From the NCBI GenBank assembly GCA_034429695.1, contig DAOUGC010000288.1:1-25203 (forward strand): a stretch of 25,203 nucleotides of DNA, in the 5' to 3' direction. Every line of letters starts with the position of its first letter. The first letter of the stretch is position 1. Shown piece after piece: positions 20,333 to 25,203 of the stretch. Origin of the DNA: DAOUGC01 sp034429695 (GTDB lineage: Bacteria > Chloroflexota > Anaerolineae > Anaerolineales > Anaerolineaceae). The notes below the pieces were generated by a model. That model saw nothing but the letters and a program-made list of their open reading frames with translations. It had not been told where the DNA came from and did no database searches. The translations under genes were made by a program, and so were the position numbers.

Positions 20333-21441
20333 AATGTCTGCACCTCCACCGAGAGCACGGGCGGCAGGTTTTCCACAATCGACATCCAGTGATCGCCGGA
20401 ATCGGCTGAGACGTACACCTGCCCGCCGGTGGTGCCGAAATACACGCCGCACGAGTTGAGATTGTCCACTGCCATGGCGCTGCGCAGAATGTTGACGTAG
20501 CAGTTTTCCTGTGGCAGTCCGTCCGTCAGCGCTTCCCATTCCTCACCACCCTTGCGGCTGCGGTAAACACGCAGTTTGCCATCCGGCACGTAATGTTCGT
20601 AATCACTCTTGATGGGTACAACGTACACCGTTTCGGGTTCGTGCGCGTGCACCGCAATGGGAAAGCCGAAATCGGACGGCAAATTACCGGAGACCTCGTG
20701 CCACTGATCACCGGCATCGTCAGATCGCATCACATCCCAGTGTTTCTGCATGAACAGTACGTTGGGGCGGGCGGGGTGCATGGCCAGGTTGTGGACGCAA
20801 TGTCCCACCTCGGCATCGGAATCGGGCAGTTCGAACTCGGAGATCAGGCCCTTGTTGATTGGCCGCCAGGTCCTGCCGCAATCATCAGAACGGAAAGCTC
20901 CGGCTGCCGAGATGGCGGTGTACAGCCGGTTGGGATCGTTGGGGTCCTGCAGTATGGTATGCAGGCACATGCCGCCAGCACCGGGCTGCCACAGGTGACC
21001 CTTGGCTTCGCGCAGGCCAGGGAGTTCCGACCAGGTCTGCCCGCCGTCGGTGGATTTAAACAGAGCGGCGTCTTCCACACCGGCAAACACAGTGTCGGGG
21101 TCGTGCAATGAAGGCTCCAGATACCACACCCTGGCAAACTCCCAGGGGTGCTGGGTTCCGTCGTAATACTGGTGCGTGCCGGGCACGCCGTCGTAGGCGA
21201 AATTGTTGCCCACGGTCTCCCAGGTTTTGCCGCCGTCGTCCGAGCGGTGGATCACCTGCCCGAACCATGCACTGGATTGTGAAGCGTACAACCGGTTTGG
21301 GTTGAGCGCCGAACCCTTGATGTGATAGATTTCCCAACCGCCAAAATGCGGACCCGATACATCCCACTTTTTGCGCGCTTCGTCAGACGTCATGATAAAT
21401 GCGCCCTTGCGCGTACCAACCAGTACACGAACTCCACTCAT
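20329..21441 (-). CDS. Asp-box (BNR) repeat beta-propeller protein, sialidase-like
   Basis: A 370-residue protein with repeated Asp-box motifs of S-x-D-x-G-x-x-W type: SDDGGKTWE, STDGGQTWS, SDDCGRTWR, SDDAGDQWH, RKGGEEWE and SADSGDHW, about six in all, spaced as propeller blades. Such folds occur in sialidases and photosystem stability factors and in many proteins of unknown role. No signal peptide is present (MSGVRVLVGTRKGAFIM), so it should be cytoplasmic, which argues against a secreted sialidase. AAGGAG is 7 nt before the ATG and a good promoter lies upstream. It is translationally coupled to the MoaD-like gene. Confidence 0.88.
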   Translation of the reverse strand: MSGVRVLVGTRKGAFIMTSDEARKKWDVSGPHFGGWEIYHIKGSALNPNRLYASQSSAWFGQVIHRSDDGGKTWETVGNNFAYDGVPGTHQYYDGTQHPWEFARVWYLEPSLHDPDTVFAGVEDAALFKSTDGGQTWSELPGLREAKGHLWQPGAGGMCLHTILQDPNDPNRLYTAISAAGAFRSDDCGRTWRPINKGLISEFELPDSDAEVGHCVHNLAMHPARPNVLFMQKHWDVMRSDDAGDQWHEVSGNLPSDFGFPIAVHAHEPETVYVVPIKSDYEHYVPDGKLRVYRSRKGGEEWEALTDGLPQENCYVNILRSAMAVDNLNSCGVYFGTTGGQVYVSADSGDHWMSIVENLPPVLSVEVQTL

Positions 21442-21497
21442 GGATAAACTCCTTTTTTGACCCCGATAAAAGCAATGGCACTTTTGTTCTAGAGAAG

Positions 21498-21526
21498 AAT
21501 ATACTTATTTAGACCCATAAAGTCAA
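21498..21526 (-). promoter_or_regulatory. promoter of the BNR/MoaD operon
   Basis: On the minus strand: TTGACT (21526-21521), 17-bp spacer, TATATT (21503-21498). Predicted leader about 50 nt, with the AAGGAG ribosome site. Confidence 0.8.
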
Positions 21527-21624
21527 GTATGAAATTGTAGTGATAATGGCATAGACCCCGCTGAACATGTAAAATAAAACAGACTTGAATCTTTCGGTCG
21601 ATACCAACTTTTGGGAAAATCAAA

Positions 21625-22206
21625 ATGGAAAACAATCGACAAGAGCTGCAAAACAATCCTGTGGAGCGCCGCGCAATTCAGGCTCGCATCGTCCGCTTTG
21701 CGTGTATCCTGCTTGGGCTGGCTGTGGTGGCCATCATTGCAGGCTGGGCGCTGACCGGCACGCTCACAGATTGGGAAACCGTGGTGGCAGGGGTGATATT
21801 ATGCATGGTGCTGGTCGGGCTGTCCTTGCTTGCCAGAAGGGGACATGCGGGTCTGGCGGCTGGATTGCTTTCGGGTTTGCTTTTCGTGCTGGTGGCGGCC
21901 GATACCACCTACTACGGTCTGGGGTCTCCCTCGGCAGTGGCTCTCCTGTTGCCTGTGCTGTTGATCGCCTGCACGCTGGGGTTTAAGCCCGGTCTGGCAG
22001 CCGCGGGTGTGGCAACGCTGTTTGTGTTTGGCATTGCATGGGCAGGTTTCACGGGGTACCTTGCCACTGAAATACCCACGGTGGAGTCTCACCTGAGTTT
22101 CAATGCCCCGTTAATCAGCGTAATCCTGTTATTTGCCGCTGCGCTGGTTGGGTATGCGATTGAACACTATCAGCGGCCTGGCCTGCACCCTGGTCAGCCG
22201 GAATAA
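21625..22206 (+). CDS. small polytopic membrane protein, sensor-like
   Basis: A 193-residue hydrophobic protein with about six membrane segments (IVRFACILLGLAVVAIIAGW to SVILLFAAALVGYAI) and a short hydrophilic tail. It resembles the membrane sensory part of some histidine kinases but ends before any kinase domain, so it may be an orphan sensor module or an unrelated membrane protein; I do not recognise the family. The ribosome site is weak (GGGAAAATCAAA before the ATG). It is divergent from the BNR gene and 107 nt before the serine dehydratase gene. Confidence 0.65.
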   Translation: MENNRQELQNNPVERRAIQARIVRFACILLGLAVVAIIAGWALTGTLTDWETVVAGVILCMVLVGLSLLARRGHAGLAAGLLSGLLFVLVAADTTYYGLGSPSAVALLLPVLLIACTLGFKPGLAAAGVATLFVFGIAWAGFTGYLATEIPTVESHLSFNAPLISVILLFAAALVGYAIEHYQRPGLHPGQPE

Positions 22207-22257
22207 TCGTTTGCGTGCCCCCTTCATTTCTGATGGGTGAAAAGCCCGTAATCTGGG

Positions 22258-22263
22258 TACAAT
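22258..22263 (+). promoter_or_regulatory. probable -10 box of the serine dehydratase gene
   Basis: TACAAT in the context CTGGGTACAAT. No clear -35 is seen 17 bp upstream. The predicted leader is about 43 nt. Confidence 0.35.
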
Positions 22264-22312
22264 TGCGAGTCAAAGCCACAAACAGGCATGATGGATAAAG
22301 GTTGAAGACAAG

Positions 22313-23548
22313 TTGGAATCGATACGCGAACTTTACCGCATAGGTTACGGACCATCCAGCAGCCACACCATGGGGCCAAAAAGGGCTGCTGAGCAATTTG
22401 CGCAGATCCATGCGCATGCCGGGGCATTTCGGGTTACGTTGTACGGCAGCCTGGCAGCCACCGGCAGGGGGCATCTCACTGACATTGCCATCTGCGCCGC
22501 GTTTGCCCCACGCCCGGTGGAGATTCTGTGGCGGCCTGAGGTTGAATTACCGATGCATCCGAATGGGATGGAATTTGAGGCGCTTGAAGAGACCGGCGCT
22601 GCCTCTTCCCTGTGGAGGGTCTATTCCACCGGCGGTGGACGGCTGCAATTTGGTGATGATCCGGTGGAGTACGTTTCACGTTACTCCATGCATACCATGC
22701 GCGAGATCATGAAGTATTGCGACCAGACCGGCAGAACCTACTGGGAGTATGTGCAGGAATGTGAAGGACAGGACATCTGGGATTTTTTGCGGGATGTACA
22801 CAGGGTTATGCAGGCAGCCATTGAACGTGGAATTCAAGCGGAGGGCGTGCTGCCTGGAGGTCTGGGGCTTGCCCGGCGGGCGTGGACCTTCTCGCGCAAG
22901 ATTCAGATGAGTCGCAATGGGACGGATGGGGGTGGTTTTCTTCCGGCATACGCGCTGGCGGTGGCTGAGGAAAACGCGGCTGGTGGAGAGATTGTCACAG
23001 CGCCCACCTGTGGGTCGAGCGGTGTGCTTCCGGCAGTGATCCGGCACATCACTGACATCCTTGAGACATCGGAGGAGCATATCCTGCGTGCACTTGCCAC
23101 GGCAGGGCTGGTGGGCAACCTGGTGAAGTACAACGCCTCCATTTCAGGCGCCGAGGTGGGCTGTCAGGGTGAGATCGGCACGGCGTGCTCAATGGCTGCC
23201 GCGGCGGCCACGCAGTTGCTGGGCGGCTCCATCCGACAGATCGAGTATGCAGCCGAGATGGGGTTGGAGCATCACTTGGGGCTGACCTGTGACCCGGTTA
23301 ATGGGCTGGTACAGATTCCGTGCATTGAACGAAATGTGTTTGCCGCACTGCGCGCGCTTGACTGCGCCAACTTTGCGCTCAACTCGGATGGTAACCACCG
23401 CGTTTCCTTTGATGAGGTGGTACAGGTGATGAAGCAAACCGGCAAGGACCTGCCCAGCCTGTACCGCGAGACAGCCGGCGGCGGTCTGGCATTGGCTTAC
23501 CGCCTGCCTCCGCAAAGCAGGGAAAAGGATGGGGGATCAGAGGGTTGA
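22313..23548 (+). CDS. sdaA: iron-sulfur L-serine dehydratase (ammonia-lyase), single chain
   Basis: A 411-residue enzyme that converts L-serine to pyruvate and ammonia. GPSSSHT (13-19) is the family N-terminal motif of the beta part. The alpha part carries three cysteines, Cys284 (EVGCQGEIG), Cys326 (LTCDP) and Cys337 (IPCIERN), spaced 42 and 11, the usual pattern for the [4Fe-4S] cluster, plus PTCGSSGVLPA. The start is TTG at 22313: the family N-terminus begins there and AAGG lies about 11 nt before it. The chain is shorter than the E. coli enzymes and ends in a hydrophilic tail without the C-terminal cysteine known from type II enzymes. A terminator follows. Confidence 0.93.
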   Translation: MESIRELYRIGYGPSSSHTMGPKRAAEQFAQIHAHAGAFRVTLYGSLAATGRGHLTDIAICAAFAPRPVEILWRPEVELPMHPNGMEFEALEETGAASSLWRVYSTGGGRLQFGDDPVEYVSRYSMHTMREIMKYCDQTGRTYWEYVQECEGQDIWDFLRDVHRVMQAAIERGIQAEGVLPGGLGLARRAWTFSRKIQMSRNGTDGGGFLPAYALAVAEENAAGGEIVTAPTCGSSGVLPAVIRHITDILETSEEHILRALATAGLVGNLVKYNASISGAEVGCQGEIGTACSMAAAAATQLLGGSIRQIEYAAEMGLEHHLGLTCDPVNGLVQIPCIERNVFAALRALDCANFALNSDGNHRVSFDEVVQVMKQTGKDLPSLYRETAGGGLALAYRLPPQSREKDGGSEG

Positions 23549-23559
23549 ACCAAAACCAC

Positions 23560-23614
23560 TCAATATAAACAAAACGGATTGCTCAGTGTGTTGGGCAATC
23601 CGTTTTGTTATTTT
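23560..23614. terminator. bidirectional intrinsic terminator
   Basis: A 14-bp perfect stem, ACAAAACGGATTGC (23569-23582) and GCAATCCGTTTTGT (23595-23608), with a 12-nt loop. It is followed by TATTTT on the plus strand and by TTATATT on the minus strand, so it ends both sdaA and the convergent two-gene operon. Confidence 0.92.
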
Positions 23615-23625
23615 GATCACAAGAT

Positions 23626-24420
23626 TTATTGCGGCTTTACTGCGGTCAGCGCCTGCAGGAAGGAGTTGACCACAATCTGGGTGGATTGCTGGCGGTGCGC
23701 AGCCTGGCCCATGCCACTGGCTGCCAGAAAAGCCTGGGCAATTGCCTGCAGATTGGTTCCACCGCTTTGTTTTGCCTGCATGAACGCCAGACCAGCGGTG
23801 AGCAGGTCATCCAGCCCAATGCCATCCTGATTTTGCTGAGGAGTTTGCGAACCTCCACCCAACAGCGTACCCAGCAAGTCGCCTCCGGTGGGGGCAGCCG
23901 GTGTTTCCGCGGGCTGGGACTGGGCTCCACCAAGCAGCGCACCCAGCAGATCTGCGCCGGTGGCGGCAGGGGCGGGTTGTTGTTGGCTACCTGCGCCACC
24001 ACCCCCCAGCAGTGCGCCGACCTGCTCGGCGCCGATGGGCTGGGCCGGGGCGGCAGGGGCTTGCTGCTGGGGCGCCTGGTTGGCGCCGATCAGCATTTTC
24101 AACAGCTCCATGGCTCCGTTTTGATCCACCGGGCGGCCTTTGAACCTGCCAGCGGCCTGTGCCAGGTTTTTGGCATATTGCTGTGCCGAGCCGCTGGTTT
24201 GGCTTTTGGCGAGCTGGGTTGAGGCGTACTGCAACGCTGTGGCAGCCGATGCACCCTGCTTTTTCTGCAGCGCGGTGGTGATGGTTTGAAATGTATGCAC
24301 CATGTTGGTGCCATGATCCTGGTTGTACCCATCTGCGCTGTCCAGCGCCTGCTGATTGGCAGTCAGCGCCTGGGTGACCGTGGAGAAGAGATTGACGAGA
24401 TCTACGCTGTTTTGAGCCAT
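23626..24420 (-). CDS. DAK2-motif protein with LLGALLGG repeats
   Basis: A 264-residue protein without signal or membrane segment. The N-terminus (about 1-110) is helical and includes DGYNQDHGTNMVHTF (30-44), which resembles the DGDTGTNM metal-binding motif of the DAK2/DhaL fold; only part of the aspartates are kept. Residues about 118-198 are Gln/Ala/Pro-rich with three imperfect repeats (VGALLGGGG at about 134-142, DLLGALLGG at about 157-165, DLLGTLLGGG at about 181-190). The C-terminal part (LDDLLTAGLAFMQAKQSG, LQAIAQAFLAASGMG) is again helical. I cannot assign a function. It starts 15 nt after the LysM coiled-coil gene with only a weak ribosome site, so it is probably coupled to it. Confidence 0.7.
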   Translation of the reverse strand: MAQNSVDLVNLFSTVTQALTANQQALDSADGYNQDHGTNMVHTFQTITTALQKKQGASAATALQYASTQLAKSQTSGSAQQYAKNLAQAAGRFKGRPVDQNGAMELLKMLIGANQAPQQQAPAAPAQPIGAEQVGALLGGGGAGSQQQPAPAATGADLLGALLGGAQSQPAETPAAPTGGDLLGTLLGGGSQTPQQNQDGIGLDDLLTAGLAFMQAKQSGGTNLQAIAQAFLAASGMGQAAHRQQSTQIVVNSFLQALTAVKPQ

Positions 24421-24435
24421 TCGATTATGCCCGGG

Positions 24436-24963
24436 CTATTTCTTGCGCAGTTCGGCGGGCAGCGGCGGGATCTCAATTTCCATGCCAACTTTGATGTTGT
24501 TGGGATGGTCGCCGATTAACTCGCGGTTGTGCTCGTAGATCAAACGCCAGTAGGGTTCGGTCATGTTGCCATAATTTTCATACGCCAGGCTGGCGTAGGT
24601 GTCTTCGCGGGTCCACACATGTTTCTTGATGGCGGAAGTACGGGCTGCTTCCACAGCGCGGGCAGCCTGTGCAGCCTCAGCGGCATCCATGGCTTGCTGG
24701 CGTTCGCGTCGCTGCTTGGCTTCAGCTTCAGCACGGGCAGCCTGCTGGCGGGTTTCTTCCGCCTGACGCAACTGGGCAGCTTCGGCCTGAGCCTTTTCAG
24801 CTTCGGCTCGCAATCGGGCGGCTTCGGCCCTGGCGGCTTCAGCCTGAACGTTGGCGGCCTGTGCCTGCTGCTGTGCTTCGGCCTCGGCCTGTTTCTCGTC
24901 ACGATTGGTAAGGGCATCAATCGCCTGATCGAGAATGTTCTTCTTTTTCTTTTCGTCTGCCAT
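24436..24963 (-). CDS. cytoplasmic coiled-coil protein with C-terminal LysM domain
   Basis: A 175-residue protein. After a Lys-rich start (MADEKKKKNILDQAID), residues about 22-108 form a long Ala/Glu/Gln/Arg coiled coil. Residues about 112-168 are a LysM domain (WTREDTYASLAYENYGN, PYWRLIYEHNRELIGDHPNNIKVGMEIEIP). No signal peptide or membrane segment is present, so this LysM domain should be inside the cell, as in the potassium-binding Kbp (YgaU) protein, and not at peptidoglycan. AGGAGGG precedes the ATG by 4 nt. It is the first gene of a two-gene operon. Confidence 0.82.
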   Translation of the reverse strand: MADEKKKKNILDQAIDALTNRDEKQAEAEAQQQAQAANVQAEAARAEAARLRAEAEKAQAEAAQLRQAEETRQQAARAEAEAKQRRERQQAMDAAEAAQAARAVEAARTSAIKKHVWTREDTYASLAYENYGNMTEPYWRLIYEHNRELIGDHPNNIKVGMEIEIPPLPAELRKK

Positions 24964-25022
24964 TATTCCCTCCTATGGAACATTAATAAGATATTAAGAG
25001 GTAAAACTTATTCGGTGATTTC

Positions 25023-25050
25023 ATTATAGGCCGTAAGGGAAGAAATTCAA
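25023..25050 (-). promoter_or_regulatory. promoter of the LysM coiled-coil operon
   Basis: On the minus strand: TTGAAT (25050-25045), 16-bp spacer, TATAAT (25028-25023). Predicted leader about 53 nt. Confidence 0.8.
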
Positions 25051-25203
25051 ATACAAGTTCCCAAATTTCACCCCTGCGTCACCCGTTGATCTTGAAGAAG
25101 ATCATCCGAATGTCATCGGTGAGAATTGTTCGCAATCCAATCCGGAATTTGCCATTTATTCCACCGGCAGCACCCCAAAGATTGCAATTTTTGAATCGTC
25201 ATT
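25051..25203. other. right-edge region, no gene assigned
   Basis: Several frames on both strands are open to the edge, including a plus-strand frame from ATG at 25110 and a stop-free minus-strand frame ending near 25116. None has a good ribosome site or a recognisable motif in the 150 nt available, so I leave the region unassigned. Confidence 0.4.

Noticed and set aside
20333..20539. Upstream extension of the MoaD-like frame
   Set aside because: The extension lies inside the BNR coding region and has low-complexity Arg/Gly sequence; the GTG at 20332 overlapping the BNR stop is the better start.
25110..25203. Plus-strand frame open to the right edge
   Set aside because: Too short to judge, no good ribosome site, and it lies next to the minus-strand promoter of the LysM operon.

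Overview
The window (25.2 kb, moderately GC-rich, densely coding, both strands used) looks like a chromosomal segment of a free-living bacterium, most probably a member of the Chloroflexota (Anaerolineae-like). This is an inference from gene style: extracellular proteins with long Thr/Pro linkers, a zinc-ribbon/LysM protein, a TPR-membrane-zincin protein, a large MalT-type regulator and a DUF2254 protein. No rRNA, tRNA, CRISPR array, transposase, integrase or phage structural gene was seen.

Layout. 1-6.4 kb: a truncated zinc-ribbon/TM/LysM protein, a HemW-type radical SAM protein, a Tat-exported L,D-transpeptidase, a TPR-TM-HExxH protein and an orphan amino-acid ABC transporter lipoprotein. 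The lipoprotein is preceded by a promoter, a structured 150-nt region and a strong terminator, an arrangement resembling a riboswitch or attenuator, or a separate small RNA. 6.4-9.5 kb: one secreted 1025-residue protein with three carbohydrate-binding-like repeats, a CBM9/DOMON-like domain and a DNRLRE-like domain, but no recognised catalytic domain.

9.9-16.0 kb (minus strand): a tight four-gene operon of a MalT-like LuxR regulator, a stand-alone class II synthetase-like (HisRS/HisZ-like) protein, a polytopic membrane protein and a DUF2254 membrane protein. 16.1-17.3 kb (plus strand): a flavodoxin-like protein and a membrane protein, closed by a bidirectional terminator. 17.35-19.9 kb (minus): a coupled operon higB-higA-APH-like kinase-MbfA-like ferritin/VIT1 protein, driven by a near-consensus promoter that would give a leaderless toxin message. 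20.0-21.4 kb (minus): an Asp-box (BNR) propeller protein translationally coupled to a MoaD/ThiS-like protein ending in Gly-Gly. 21.6-23.5 kb (plus): a small membrane protein and an Fe-S L-serine dehydratase. 23.6-25.0 kb (minus): a cytosolic coiled-coil LysM protein followed by a protein with a DAK2-like motif and LLGALLGG repeats.

Common themes: cell-envelope and extracellular binding proteins; frequent translational coupling through 1- or 4-nt overlaps; and several promoters whose -10 box lies 7-8 nt before the start codon, implying leaderless mRNAs (L,D-transpeptidase, MalT-like regulator, HigB). Strongest candidates for something undescribed are the HisRS-like protein operon, the candidate regulatory RNA at about 6190-6340, the toxin-antitoxin/kinase/iron operon and the BNR/MoaD pair. 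All functional assignments rest on reading motifs by eye, not on database searches.
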